In this document: piece after piece, positions 44,974 through 54,204 of the stretch
Numbering within the stretch: the first letter of the stretch is position 1
Layout: every line of letters begins with the position of its first letter
Program-made: the position numbers and the translations under genes
The notes under the pieces: generated by a model
Told to the model about the DNA's origin: nothing
Databases searched by the model: none
The model's input: only the letters and a program-made list of their open reading frames with translations
Origin: DATIKM01 sp035477595
Lineage (GTDB): Bacteria; Armatimonadota; Chthonomonadetes; Chthonomonadales; CAJBBX01
Direction of reading: 5' to 3'
DNA length: 64,000 bases
NCBI GenBank assembly: GCA_035477595.1
Contig: DATIKM010000012.1
Coordinates: 11,265-75,264, forward strand

Positions 44974-46335
44974 ATGAATGACATGAAGGACACCACCACT
45001 CGACTGACGTCACGACGAGACTTCATCAAGCAGACCGGTACGCTTGCGGCGGCTTCGGCCTTGGCGGGCGTATCTCTGCCGCATGTTCATGCCGCTCAGG
45101 ACAACACCATCCGACTGGCGATCATTGGCTGCGGCGGACGCGGCACCGGCGCGGTGGCCAACGCCTTCCATGCTCCGGGTGGCCCCGTCAGACTCGTTGC
45201 GATGGCCGATCTCTTCGACCACCGGCTCGCCAGTTCTCATGCGGCCCTGACCAGTGAGTACGGCGACAAGATGGACGTGCCACCGGACCGGCGGTTCCTC
45301 GGGTTCGATGCCTACCGCAAGGCGATTGACTGCTTGCGTCCGGGTGACGTTGCGCTCTGCACCACCCACGCTGCCTTTCGGCCCCGACACGTCGAGTACG
45401 CTGTGGAAAAGGGCGTGCATGTCTTCATGGAGAAGACATTCGCGCCGGATCCGCACGGCGTGAAGCGCATCCTGCGGGCGGGCGAAGCGGCAGCGCAGAA
45501 GAACCTCAAGATCGCCGCCGGCGTCATGTGCCGCCACTCTTCGGCGCGACAAGCGCTGATCGAGAGAATCCGCGAAGGCGCGATGGGCGACATCCAGTTC
45601 ATGCGGGCCTATCGCATGGACGACGGTTACCGGATGGGACCGTTTGGGCGCAACGAGAACGAACTGCTCTGGCAGATCGCCCGGTCCCATCAGTTCTTCT
45701 GGGCCTCCTCGGGCATCTTCATCGAGTTGATGATTCATCAGATCGACGAGTGTTGCTGGATCAAGGGCGCCTGGCCGGTGGCGGCGCACGGGGTTGGCGG
45801 TCGCAGCCCGGACAGCACGGACGCAGCGCAGAACCTCGATACCTACTCCATCGAATACACCTTTGCTGACGGCGCAAAGGCGCTTGTCACGGGTCGCTAC
45901 ATCCCGAACTGCCATACGGACTTCGCGACCTTCGTCCACGGCACGAAGTGCGCCGCTCAGTTCTCCGGCCATGTGCACGCGGCCACGGTGCAGATGCACA
46001 CGGACCAGCGCATTGCCGCCGACAACATCGCGTGGCGACCCGAGCCGGAACGGGTGAGCCCGTGGCAGGCGCAATGGAACGTGTTCCTGGACGCCATCCG
46101 CAGAGATCGTCCCTTCAATGAAGCCGAATTCGCTGCCCATTCGAACCTCGCCTCGATCATGGGCCGTGCCGCCGTTCACTCCGGCAGGATCATTACCTGG
46201 CAGCAAGCCATGGCTTCGAACTTCCAGTTCTACCCCGCTGTCGACAGTCTGACGGAACAGAGTCCCGCCCCGGTGCGGGCGGACGCGAATGGCAGGTACG
46301 CCGCACCCGTCCCTGGAGCGTGGACGGAGATCTGA
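44974..46335 (+). CDS. Gfo/Idh/MocA family oxidoreductase with Tat signal
   Basis: Encodes 453 aa. The N-terminus has a twin-arginine motif, SRRDFIKQTG, followed by a hydrophobic AAASALAGVSLPHVHA, so export by Tat is likely. The mature protein has the NAD-binding start RLAIIGCGGRGTGAVANAF, VHVFMEKTFA in the EKP position and a C-terminal domain with SSGIFIELMIHQIDECCW. Tat-exported members act in the periplasm with tightly bound NAD(P), for instance as glycosidases or dehydrogenases on sugars. GGAGG lies 7 nt before ATG 44974. Its codon use is less G+C-biased than its neighbours, a possible sign of recent acquisition. Confidence 0.9.
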   Translation: MNDMKDTTTRLTSRRDFIKQTGTLAAASALAGVSLPHVHAAQDNTIRLAIIGCGGRGTGAVANAFHAPGGPVRLVAMADLFDHRLASSHAALTSEYGDKMDVPPDRRFLGFDAYRKAIDCLRPGDVALCTTHAAFRPRHVEYAVEKGVHVFMEKTFAPDPHGVKRILRAGEAAAQKNLKIAAGVMCRHSSARQALIERIREGAMGDIQFMRAYRMDDGYRMGPFGRNENELLWQIARSHQFFWASSGIFIELMIHQIDECCWIKGAWPVAAHGVGGRSPDSTDAAQNLDTYSIEYTFADGAKALVTGRYIPNCHTDFATFVHGTKCAAQFSGHVHAATVQMHTDQRIAADNIAWRPEPERVSPWQAQWNVFLDAIRRDRPFNEAEFAAHSNLASIMGRAAVHSGRIITWQQAMASNFQFYPAVDSLTEQSPAPVRADANGRYAAPVPGAWTEI

Positions 46336-46351
46336 GCGACGGCGACGATCG

Positions 46352-46651
46352 TCAGCGTGCCAACAGGAGTTGCTGGGCTTTCCCAAACTGGACCCGGTTG
46401 ATTGCCGGGCCGTTCGTCGCCGCGCGAGGCGCGTTGCGCGACCACTCGTCCCGGCGCAAGCCCGCCTGCAAGATCGCCAGCAGTTGACGGCCACGCAGAG
46501 GGCGGCCACGCAGAGGGCGGCGCACCCGATTGCTCTCGTCGCACATCCATTCGCCCCCCGGACCAATCCCGACTGCGAGACCGGGACTGTGATCGCGCGC
46601 GCAGGCGGGGCATCTACCGGCCCTGGCCGCATCCGCACGCCCCTCCCGCAC
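46352..46651 (-). CDS. Possible small zinc-ribbon-like protein or gene remnant, 99 aa
   Basis: The frame shows a CPAC motif (AGRCPACARDHSPG) and a second Cys in GGEWMC, then a five-residue repeat (PLRGR twice) and a helical RQLLAILQAGLRRDEW. Third codon positions are moderately G+C-rich. Only three cysteines are present and there is no SD, so it may be a remnant or not coding at all. It converges on the Tat-exported oxidoreductase gene with a 16-nt gap. Confidence 0.3.
   Translation of the reverse strand: MREGRADAARAGRCPACARDHSPGLAVGIGPGGEWMCDESNRVRRPLRGRPLRGRQLLAILQAGLRRDEWSRNAPRAATNGPAINRVQFGKAQQLLLAR
46488..46521. repeat. 15-bp perfect tandem direct repeat
   Basis: The unit GGCCACGCAGAGGGC occurs twice in tandem (46489-46503 and 46504-46518), with periodicity extending to 46488-46521. 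It lies within the doubtful minus-strand frame at 46352-46651 and encodes a PLRGR repeat there. Its short length and two copies suggest local slippage rather than a mobile element. Confidence 0.8.
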
Positions 46652-47018
46652 CGACCGATGCCCGTGCGGGAGGGCGTCCTGCGCTATCCCGATCGGAGGC
46701 GCCGCCGCGGGGCGTCAGCATCTGTCCGCAGACGCTGTCACCCGTGGGACACCAGGCGCCGCCCGGGCGTCGAGATGGAGGCTGCCGTGCGGACCGACCT
46801 CGACCACCTCCAGCTCGTTGGGTCGATTCGGTCCGCACACCCATGTTCGACCGCGAGACGAGCGACGCCGCCGGCAACCTCAGGTAGCAGGCAGGGAGGC
46901 AGAACCCGCTTAAGTGCCAGCGCGCACTAGGGCTCCGCAGAGGGAACAACACAGCAGGTCCAGGCGCGCGCGTCGCAGGGGCGACCACGGCGCGTCTGAC
47001 CCCGGCGGAGCCATCAGC
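46652..47018. other. Gene-poor region upstream of the PilX-like gene
   Basis: No convincing coding sequence on either strand. The 3' part should contain the promoter for the PilX-like gene; no clear hexamer pair was found. The SD GGAG lies just before 47019. Confidence 0.35.
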
Positions 47019-48299
47019 ATGGAGCAGAATCTGGCCCTCAGGCGCACACGACGCCGGCGCGGCGTCGTGCTCGTATCGACGCTGCTTATGACCGCGATCG
47101 CGGCGTCGCTGGTAGCATGCGTCGCGTCCTACGCGGTCACGCATCTGTCGCGTGCTACCGAGGAGTCGCGGTTCGAGGCCGCGCTCGCGGCCGCCGAGGC
47201 AGGGATCAACTACCAGCTTCGCGCCCTTCGCAACGGCGGCGGCGCAGGCACGGCCTCCAACCCCCTCACGGGCGCGCTCGGATCCGGTCCTTGGCGGGGG
47301 TCGTTCCGTGTGACATGCACGAGGCCTGACGGACAGCCGCTCGACGACCCATCGCAACCACCATCGCGGATCCTGATCACCGCCGTCGGGACTGTCGGCG
47401 CCATCTCACGGGCCCTGCGCGTCGAGGCGATGAAGGGGGGCGGTGCGTACGACTACGGCGTGTTCAGCAGGGTGACCGGCACCATCAACGGAAACCAGAC
47501 GATCGAGGGGAGCGTCGGTACGGCCGGCACGGTTACGGTGAACGGCTCCAACACCATCACCGACCGCACCATCGGCCTTCACGGCAGTACCGCCAGCGCA
47601 ACCATCAACCCTCCTGGCTCGTTCACCACGGAGCGCAGGGCCGAGATCGACTGGCCGACCGTGGCGGAGGTCGCGCAGGGCCTGGTTCCTGGCGGGCTCA
47701 CCGTTCTCTCGAGCGTCAACGATAACGCGCTCGCGTCCGCCTTCGTGAACAGCGGCATCCTGAACGGATCGATCCACAACAACCGCGCGGTCCAGCCCGC
47801 CATCGTGAACCGGTCAATCAGCGCGAACGGGACGGGAACCCTCACCTTCCGTGGCAAGCCGGGCGGAGCGCATTACGTCCTGAATGCCATGACGTTCAAC
47901 GGCAACTGGAACGTCGTGTTCGACAACTCGAGCGGCCCCATCAGCATCTGGTGCGTGGCGCCGGGCTCCGGCACCGCCTCCTTCACGCTGAACGGCGGCA
48001 ACTCCAGCGTCCGCATGTCCGAGGACCCCAGCAAGGCGGTGCGGGTGTACGTGTCGGACCGGTGCAACCTCACCCTGAACGGTAACGGAGTCGGGCGGTT
48101 CGGCGTCTACGCGATCAACGACAGCACGAACGGCGGGCGCGTCACGCTGAACGGCAACAACGACCTCCACGGGTCGGTGATCTGCAACACATACACCTTC
48201 AACGGGAGGAACGCCATCCGGTACACCGCCGGCTACTTCGACAGCGGCGGTGGGGACTGGTCGCTCGTCGGCGGCTGGGTGGAGGCGCATCCGCGCTAG
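47019..48299 (+). CDS. PilX-like/DUF7305 secreted protein with NGN-type beta repeats
   Basis: Encodes 426 aa. ATG 47019 follows a GGAG SD. Residues about 10-35 form the PilX-like membrane helix (RGVVLVSTLLMTAIAASL), and FEAALAAAEAGINYQLRAL is the AEAG-type segment typical of PilX N-termini. From about residue 180 on, short repeats with NGN or NG at strand ends recur (GTINGNQTIEGSV, VTVNGSNTI, MTFNGNWNVVF, FTLNGGNSSVRM, LTLNGNGVGRF, VTLNGNNDLHG, YTFNGRNAI), suggesting a right-handed beta-helix. It may be a minor pilin or surface adhesin of a type IV pilus-like system; no other pilus gene is in the window. Confidence 0.75.
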   Translation: MEQNLALRRTRRRRGVVLVSTLLMTAIAASLVACVASYAVTHLSRATEESRFEAALAAAEAGINYQLRALRNGGGAGTASNPLTGALGSGPWRGSFRVTCTRPDGQPLDDPSQPPSRILITAVGTVGAISRALRVEAMKGGGAYDYGVFSRVTGTINGNQTIEGSVGTAGTVTVNGSNTITDRTIGLHGSTASATINPPGSFTTERRAEIDWPTVAEVAQGLVPGGLTVLSSVNDNALASAFVNSGILNGSIHNNRAVQPAIVNRSISANGTGTLTFRGKPGGAHYVLNAMTFNGNWNVVFDNSSGPISIWCVAPGSGTASFTLNGGNSSVRMSEDPSKAVRVYVSDRCNLTLNGNGVGRFGVYAINDSTNGGRVTLNGNNDLHGSVICNTYTFNGRNAIRYTAGYFDSGGGDWSLVGGWVEAHPR

Positions 48300-48519
48300 C
48301 TGCGATGCACACGCAGGTTGGGTGTTGGCGCCATCCGCCGAGCGCCCACAGGATGGGTCCGCCGGCAACACGTCGGGGACACCCACGCTCTGCCGTGCAC
48401 AGGAACGCAGATCTGAGCCTCGCAAAGCAGCGTGAGACGGTCGCGCTAACCGGGTGAGGCTCTGCGCTCAAGGCGGCAGGAATCACCTTCGGCGCGGGCA
48501 TGAGCACGGTCCGCCGCGC

Positions 48520-49047
48520 CTACAGGTTCGGGGCGCGTGTGTCCGTCTCGCCGATGAGGAAGATCATCAGCCCTCCAGTGACGATGTCCAGCAGCGCGGT
48601 CAGCATGACGAGAAGGCCCCACGCTCCGGCGATGATGAACGCCATGAACCCCGTCAGGAGACTGAAGAGGCCGCTGAGAATCATCAGGAAGCTGAGTACG
48701 TTGGCCACCCCGCGCGCCACTTCGATGTGCAGCAGGAGGCCCAGCCCCACGAGCGCCGCGAGCGCCCCCACGCCCAGATCGAACGCGTTGCCCGGCGATT
48801 CGGCGCCACCTGCGCCAAGCGCCTGCGCGACCCCCAGAGCTCCCGCTCCGATCCAGTAGACGCAGACGGCGCGATAGGCTGGCCAGACCCATCGCATGCG
48901 GGGAGACCCGGCGGGCCGCACGGGCGCTGACGCGCCGCGGCGAGGCGGGATCCGGACCGGCGGGGGCAGTCCGCGCGGTGCGCTGCACGATGGGCACTCG
49001 CCCGAAGCGGGCAGCAGGGCGCGCTGGCAACGCGGACAAACGGACAT
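48520..49047 (-). CDS. Zinc-ribbon membrane protein, 175 aa
   Basis: Starts at ATG 49047 with a GGAGGT SD. It begins MSVCPRCQRALL and ECPSCSAPRG, two CxxC pairs forming a short zinc ribbon, followed by a Pro/Arg-rich linker. The rest consists of four to five hydrophobic helices (VYWIGAGALGVAQALGAGG, ANVLSFLMILSGLFSLL, GLLVMLTALLDIVTGGLMI). Such proteins are widespread and uncharacterised. It is divergent from the S9 peptidase gene. Confidence 0.75.
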   Translation of the reverse strand: MSVCPRCQRALLPASGECPSCSAPRGLPPPVRIPPRRGASAPVRPAGSPRMRWVWPAYRAVCVYWIGAGALGVAQALGAGGAESPGNAFDLGVGALAALVGLGLLLHIEVARGVANVLSFLMILSGLFSLLTGFMAFIIAGAWGLLVMLTALLDIVTGGLMIFLIGETDTRAPNL

Positions 49048-49206
49048 CGGGTCCACCTCCGCTCGCCCAACACCGGGCGTTACCCCACAGACGCGCGTGC
49101 CGCCGACCTGGTTTCGCGGGGCAGGACAACGGCGTGCGCGGGCCGAACCCAAATGGCGCATTGCGCGCATCGTGATGCCGTAGAGACCGCGTCTGGAGGC
49201 CCTGCC

Positions 49207-51255
49207 ATGCCTTCGCGACCAATCGAGCTCGAGGACCTCCTGCGCTTCCGCATCGTCGGCGACACGCGCATCGCGCCCGACGGCGCGCGCGTCGCCTTCA
49301 CGGTGCGCAGCGTGGACACGCGCAAGAACCGCAGCGTCACCTCCATCTGGATGGCGCGGGTGGATGCCGCCGGATGCTCGGCCTTCACCGGGGGCGATGC
49401 CTCCGATAGCCAGCCTCGCTGGTCGCCGGACGGCGAGCGTCTTGCCTTCGTGAGCGACCGGCGCAAGCCGGGCTCCCAGCTCTACCTCATCCCGGCCGGC
49501 GGCGGCGAAGCGCAGCCCCTCACGGAGATGCCAGACGGAGCCATCGACGAGCCCGCCTGGTCGCCGGACGGCACGCGGATCGCCTTCCGCTACCGCCGCA
49601 CCCCCGAGGAGCACACCGAGAAGGCGCGCAAGGCGCGTGAGGAGAGCGGCGCTAGCCAGCCCGTGCGCACACACACCAGGCTCTTCTACCGGCTCGACGG
49701 ATCCGGGTACACCGACGGGTCGTGGTGGCAGGTCTGGGTCGTGGACGTCGCCACGCGCGAGGCGCGGCCCCTCACCGAGGGACCGTGGCACCACGGCGCT
49801 CCTGCCTGGTCGCCGGACGGCGAGCGCATCGCCTTCGTGGCGAACCGGCGGGAGGACGCCGATCTGGAGCTTCTCCGCGACACCATCTACACGGTTCCCG
49901 CGTCCGGTGGTGAGATGGCGCCCCTGCAGGCGCCCGAGGGACCCAAGGGATCCCTGGCGTGGTCGCCCGACGGGCGCTGGATCGCCATGATCGGGCACAC
50001 GGACCCCGACGACGCGTGGGGCTGCCGCAACGACCGCGTGCTGGTGATCCCGGCGGGCGGCGCGGCAGAGGCGGTGGACGTCACCGGCGCAACCGACAAG
50101 GCCGTGGGCTACCTGACTCTGTCCGACATGCAGGACGGTGGCGGCGGCACGCCGCTGGCCTGGTCCCCCGACAGCCGTGTGCTCTACTTCGCGGTGAGCG
50201 AGCTGGGCGACACGCGCCTCTACCGGGCTGGCGCGGATGGCTCCGCTCTCGCGCCGCTCACGCCTGCCGGCAAGTCCATCGCTGCCTTCAGCGTCACGCC
50301 GGACGAGCGCGCCATCGCGGTGGCGATGGGCGACGCGACGACGCCGCACGAGGTCTGGGCAGGCTCGCTCGGGGGCGCCGAGCTGCGCTTGGAGCGCGTG
50401 AGCCGGGTGAACGACGACCTGCTCGCCGAAGCGATGCTGCAGGCGCCGGCGACCCTCCCCGTTACGAACCCCGAGGGCGGGCGGGTGCACACCTGGGAGC
50501 TGCGACCGCCGGGCTTCCGTCCGGAGGAGACCTACCCGTGCGTGCTCTACGTGCACGGCGGGCCCGCGCTCCAGTACGGCGGCGTTTCGACCCCGTTCCA
50601 CGAGCTGCAGTGGCTCGCCGCCAACGGCTACGTGGTGGTCTTCGGCAACCCGCGCGGCAGCAAAGGGTATGGCGAAGCGCACACATCCTCGATCCGCGGC
50701 GACTGGGGCAGCGCGGACTGGGTGGACATCGAGGCCATCGCGGACCACGCGGCTTCCTTGCCCTACGTGGACGCAGAGCGCATGGCCATCATGGGCGGGT
50801 CCTACGGCGGGTTCATGACCGCCTGGGCGATCGGCCACACGAACCGGTTCCGGTGCGCCATCGCGGACCGCCTCGTCGCCAACCTGCACAGCATGTCCGG
50901 CACGTGCGACTTCCCGTGGGCGCCCGACAAGGCCTTCGGCGGCAACGCCTGGGATGATCCCTCCCGGATGTGGCGCTCCTCGCCCCTGCACTACGCCGGC
51001 GCCATCGAGACGCCGCTCCTGCTGATCCACTCGGACGGCGACCTGCGCTGCCCCGTCGGGCAGGCGGAGGAGCTCTTCGCCGCGCTGCGGTGGCAGCGCC
51101 GAACGGTGGAGCTGGCCCGCTACCCCGCGGAGACCAGCCACGGCCTCTCGCGCAACGGTCCGCCCGACATGCGGCTCGACCGCCTGCGCCGCAACCTCGA
51201 CTGGCTCGACCGCTGGCTCAAGCCCGCCGCAGAGGAGACGACCGGCACTGGGTAG
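49207..51255 (+). CDS. S9 family prolyl-oligopeptidase-type peptidase
   Basis: Encodes 682 aa. Several beta-propeller blades carry WSPDG motifs (PRWSPDGERLAF, PAWSPDGTRIAF, PAWSPDGERIAF, LAWSPDGRWIAM), and the C-terminal alpha/beta hydrolase domain has the S9 triad S532 (GGSYGG), D612 (HSDGDLR) and H645 (TSHGLS). It probably hydrolyses short peptides in the cytoplasm, since no signal peptide is seen. ATG 49207 has GGAGG 7 nt upstream; an in-frame extension to 49153 looks non-coding. Confidence 0.92.
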   Translation: MPSRPIELEDLLRFRIVGDTRIAPDGARVAFTVRSVDTRKNRSVTSIWMARVDAAGCSAFTGGDASDSQPRWSPDGERLAFVSDRRKPGSQLYLIPAGGGEAQPLTEMPDGAIDEPAWSPDGTRIAFRYRRTPEEHTEKARKAREESGASQPVRTHTRLFYRLDGSGYTDGSWWQVWVVDVATREARPLTEGPWHHGAPAWSPDGERIAFVANRREDADLELLRDTIYTVPASGGEMAPLQAPEGPKGSLAWSPDGRWIAMIGHTDPDDAWGCRNDRVLVIPAGGAAEAVDVTGATDKAVGYLTLSDMQDGGGGTPLAWSPDSRVLYFAVSELGDTRLYRAGADGSALAPLTPAGKSIAAFSVTPDERAIAVAMGDATTPHEVWAGSLGGAELRLERVSRVNDDLLAEAMLQAPATLPVTNPEGGRVHTWELRPPGFRPEETYPCVLYVHGGPALQYGGVSTPFHELQWLAANGYVVVFGNPRGSKGYGEAHTSSIRGDWGSADWVDIEAIADHAASLPYVDAERMAIMGGSYGGFMTAWAIGHTNRFRCAIADRLVANLHSMSGTCDFPWAPDKAFGGNAWDDPSRMWRSSPLHYAGAIETPLLLIHSDGDLRCPVGQAEELFAALRWQRRTVELARYPAETSHGLSRNGPPDMRLDRLRRNLDWLDRWLKPAAEETTGTG

Positions 51256-51298
51256 CCCGACAGGCGCTCCAGCGCCATCGGCCCTGCGCTCGAGGCAG

Positions 51299-52390
51299 TC
51301 AGAGATCCGCCAGCCGGACCCGCAGGACCTCCACGCCCTCCTTCTGGCGCGAGACGATCACCTGCAGCCAGCCATCGTGGACGACCGAGTGCGGGTAGCC
51401 GTACTCGCCGCCCTTCGCCCGGCCCGGCCGCGCCATCGAGTAAGGCTCCTCGCCCAGAATGGAGTGCCGGTTGAAGAGCGCGCCATCCTCCGAGAGCGAG
51501 ACCACCAGCGGCGTGCGGTTCCCGGCGATCGGGTTGCCCACGTAGTAATATCGGCCGTCCGGCAGGGGCCCGAGGTGGAACTTGGCGTCGCAATCCGAGA
51601 CGCTGGTGAGCGCCGGCGCCGACCAGGTCTCACCGTCGTCCCGGCTCTCCGTCACCCAGAGCCGGTAGGCGAAGCCAGGCCCTGTAGCCCGCAACAGCAT
51701 CCGCAGCGTGCCGTCCGGCAACTGGATGAACGACCCCTCGCAGAGCGCCGAGGGCCAACCCCGATCTTTGGCCACATCCCAGAAGGACCGGGGGTCGTCC
51801 TTCAGGCCTGCCATGCCCGGCCGGTAGAGCCCGGCCATCTTCCAGCCCGTGAGGCCCGCGCGGTCATCCGTGTAGGGGAATGCGATGTTCCCGCTCACGA
51901 TGAGGCGGCCGGATGCCGTGCGCTGGGGCCCGTGGTTCGGGTTAACGGGTACGCCCAGGTCGATCGGGTCCGACCAGCGCTCGAGATCGCGCGTGGTGAC
52001 GGCCCAGAGGCGGGTGCCCTGCTTCTCCGGCCCGTAGTCGCCGTAGTAGGCGACGAGGACACCGGCATGCTGGTGGAACCCCGCCGCCGTCAGCACGCGC
52101 TCCCGCCCGTCGGCGTCGCGGGCCGGCGCCGCGAGCGCCTCCGGCTCGCTCCACAGCCGGAAATCGCCCGACGTGGAGATCAGCACCCGCTGGCCGGGCG
52201 CGTCCTCGTCCTTCCGGCCGTTGGACCAGATCGCCACCCAGCGCCCCTCGTAGAAGGCAAGGTGCGCGTGGTGGGAGAAGGTCCACTCCGCGGACGGGCT
52301 GTAGAGGAGCGCTCGCTCGACCGGGGGACGGCGCACATCTGGCCAGAGCGCGGGCTTGCCGTCGATCCATACAGGGCAGTTAGTGATCAT
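51299..52390 (-). CDS. Sialidase/BNR-repeat-like five-bladed or six-bladed propeller protein
   Basis: Encodes 363 aa. ATG 52390 follows a GGAGGGAG SD. The sequence shows propeller-like features: HHAHLAFYEGRWVAIWSN, an Asp-box-like SRDDGETWSAPAL, QRVLISTSGDFRLWSEPEAL and the final YPHSVVHDGWLQVIVSRQK. It resembles exo-alpha-sialidase-fold proteins, which include sialidases, rhamnosidases and glycan-binding proteins. No signal peptide is seen, so a cytoplasmic role or non-classical export is possible. The exact activity is not assigned. Confidence 0.65.
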   Translation of the reverse strand: MITNCPVWIDGKPALWPDVRRPPVERALLYSPSAEWTFSHHAHLAFYEGRWVAIWSNGRKDEDAPGQRVLISTSGDFRLWSEPEALAAPARDADGRERVLTAAGFHQHAGVLVAYYGDYGPEKQGTRLWAVTTRDLERWSDPIDLGVPVNPNHGPQRTASGRLIVSGNIAFPYTDDRAGLTGWKMAGLYRPGMAGLKDDPRSFWDVAKDRGWPSALCEGSFIQLPDGTLRMLLRATGPGFAYRLWVTESRDDGETWSAPALTSVSDCDAKFHLGPLPDGRYYYVGNPIAGNRTPLVVSLSEDGALFNRHSILGEEPYSMARPGRAKGGEYGYPHSVVHDGWLQVIVSRQKEGVEVLRVRLADL

Positions 52391-52513
52391 GGACTCCCTC
52401 CGACCGCTCTCTACGGTGCGCCGGGCGCCGATCCCTGCCAGCAGCGCGGGTAACATGGTGCGGGCATCCGTCTTGTCGTGGCCAGCACCGGCCCCCGGAA
52501 GGAGCTTGTCCCC

Positions 52514-53344
52514 ATGCCAGACGCGTTCGCAGGGATCGAGATCGTCCGTCCCGCCGCGCCCAGGGGCCGCGTGCGGTTTGCCCTCTTCGACTTCGACGGC
52601 ACGCTCTCGCTCATCCGTGAGGGCTGGCAGGGCGTGATGATCCCCTACTTCGTCGAGGAGATGCTCGCCTGCCCGCGAGCTGAGGCGCGCGAGGAGGTCG
52701 AGCGGGTGGTGCGCGACTTCGTGGAGCGCCTCACCGGCAAGCAGACGGTCTACCAGTGCATCCAACTCGCCGAGGAGGTTTCGGCGCGCGGCGGACCGCC
52801 CCGCGAGCCGCTGGAGTACAAGCACGAGTACCTGCGGAGGCTCTGGGAGCGCATCGCGCACCGGGTCGAGGGCCTCAAGTCTGGCGCCATCGACCCGGAG
52901 ACGATGCTGGTGCGCGGGTCCCGCGCCCTGCTGGACGCGCTGGCCGAGCGCGACGCGACCATGTACGTCGCGAGCGGGACCGACCATCCCTACGTGGTGG
53001 ACGAGGCCGCCGCCCTCCGTATCGACGGGTACTTCGGTCCCCGCATCTACGGCGCGCTCGACGACTACCGCAGCATCTCCAAGCAGATCATCATCGAGCG
53101 GATTCTGCGAGAGCACGACCTCCACGGAGCCAACCTGGCGGTGATCGGCGACGGCTACGTGGAGATCGAGAACGCGAAGAGTGTGGGCGGGTTGGCGATC
53201 GGTGTCGCGTCGGACGAGGCGAACCCGGGCGGCCTCGACGAGTGGAAGCGCCGACGGCTCATCGCAGCCGGCGCCGACGCGATTGTGCGCGACTACGCGG
53301 AACTGCCCTCGCTGCTACGCTACCTGTTCGGCTCCGGCGCCTGA
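52514..53344 (+). CDS. HAD superfamily phosphatase
   Basis: Encodes 276 aa. FALFDFDGTLSLIREGW contains the nucleophile and acid/base aspartates; TMYVASGTDHPYVVDEAAAL is motif II; LAVIGDGYVEIENAKSVGG is motif IV. The helical cap has a GWQGVMIPYFVEEML segment. An AAGGAG SD precedes ATG 52514. Such enzymes dephosphorylate sugar or nucleotide phosphates. The gene converges on rhaD with a 7-nt gap. Confidence 0.88.
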   Translation: MPDAFAGIEIVRPAAPRGRVRFALFDFDGTLSLIREGWQGVMIPYFVEEMLACPRAEAREEVERVVRDFVERLTGKQTVYQCIQLAEEVSARGGPPREPLEYKHEYLRRLWERIAHRVEGLKSGAIDPETMLVRGSRALLDALAERDATMYVASGTDHPYVVDEAAALRIDGYFGPRIYGALDDYRSISKQIIIERILREHDLHGANLAVIGDGYVEIENAKSVGGLAIGVASDEANPGGLDEWKRRRLIAAGADAIVRDYAELPSLLRYLFGSGA

Positions 53345-53351
53345 CCCCCGC

Positions 53352-54176
53352 TCAGAACACCGTCTGCCGGATGCCGAGCGATGCCGCGATGCTGCGGATC
53401 TCCTCCGCCGAGAGCCCGTCCGCCAGCCCGTGGTTCGTGAGGTCCAGGTACTCGTACTTCGCCCCGGTCTCGGCGTACTCAATCCGGTCCACACAGCGCT
53501 TCACCGAGGTGTCGGACTTCGCCATCACGCCGTGTTTGGCCCACAGCACGACGCGGTGCTCCCGCATTTTCCTGAGCGTCGCCTCCATCAGTTCTGGCGA
53601 GCCCGGCAGCAGGAAGGGCACATACCCCACGCCCTCCGGCAGATTGACGATGGACTCGGGCTGCCAGCGCAGGATGTGCCGGTTCAGGTAGAACTGGTCC
53701 TGGTAGCGGCCGATGTGGCTCAAGTAGGTGAGGTACATCGGCTGGGCGTGGATCAGCGCGTGGAAGTTGTAGCGGTTGCCAGCGATCTGGTCGCGGTGCA
53801 CCGCGAGGTGCGAGTTGAACTCGCTCGTGAGCCGCTCGAATAGTCGGCGCGACGACGTGAACAGCGTCGCCGCCGCGCCCCCCTCTCCCACGACCACCAG
53901 ACCAAGGTTCGCCGCAGGGTCTGCCGCGATCTCGCGCAGCCTGCGGCCGGAGCCCGTTATAAGGAGTCGCATGCCAGAGAGCTCGGGAACCGGCACTGGG
54001 AGCTCCAGCGGGCTCTCCAGCGGGAACTCGCGCCGGTGGTCGGCCTCCCACGCGAAGCATACCGAGATGTTGCCCGCGGCGCCCTCGCTGGCCTCTATCT
54101 CGGCGAGCCGGCGGCCGGCCTCGCCGACCAGGGTCATCAGCTCCTCGACATCGGGATACGGGGGCGCCACGGGCAT
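53352..54176 (-). CDS. rhaD: Rhamnulose-1-phosphate aldolase-type class II aldolase
   Basis: Encodes 274 aa, the same length as E. coli RhaD. LLITGSGRRLREIAADPAANLG, PEGVGYVPFLLPGSPELMEA and VVLWAKHGVMAKSD align with RhaD landmarks. E119 (TSEFNSHL), H143 and H215 match the catalytic/zinc residues E117, H143 and H212 of E. coli. The second zinc His (H141 in HCH) is not matched: the local sequence is NFHALIHAQ, so L141 lies there and H139 might substitute. It would cleave L-rhamnulose-1-phosphate to DHAP and L-lactaldehyde. No rhamnulokinase or isomerase is in the window. It sits 28 nt after the TldE-like gene. Confidence 0.75.
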   Translation of the reverse strand: MPVAPPYPDVEELMTLVGEAGRRLAEIEASEGAAGNISVCFAWEADHRREFPLESPLELPVPVPELSGMRLLITGSGRRLREIAADPAANLGLVVVGEGGAAATLFTSSRRLFERLTSEFNSHLAVHRDQIAGNRYNFHALIHAQPMYLTYLSHIGRYQDQFYLNRHILRWQPESIVNLPEGVGYVPFLLPGSPELMEATLRKMREHRVVLWAKHGVMAKSDTSVKRCVDRIEYAETGAKYEYLDLTNHGLADGLSAEEIRSIAASLGIRQTVF

Positions 54177-54204
54177 GGGCTCGGCTCTCCTTGTGCGCCT
54201 CCGC

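Noticed and set aside
46489..46518. CRISPR or mobile-element repeat
   Set aside because: Only two tandem 15-bp copies without spacers, so local slippage is a better explanation.
48520..51141. Minus-strand frame of 873 codons opposite the S9 peptidase
   Set aside because: Only its last part, from ATG 49047, is a real zinc-ribbon membrane protein; the rest is antisense to the peptidase.
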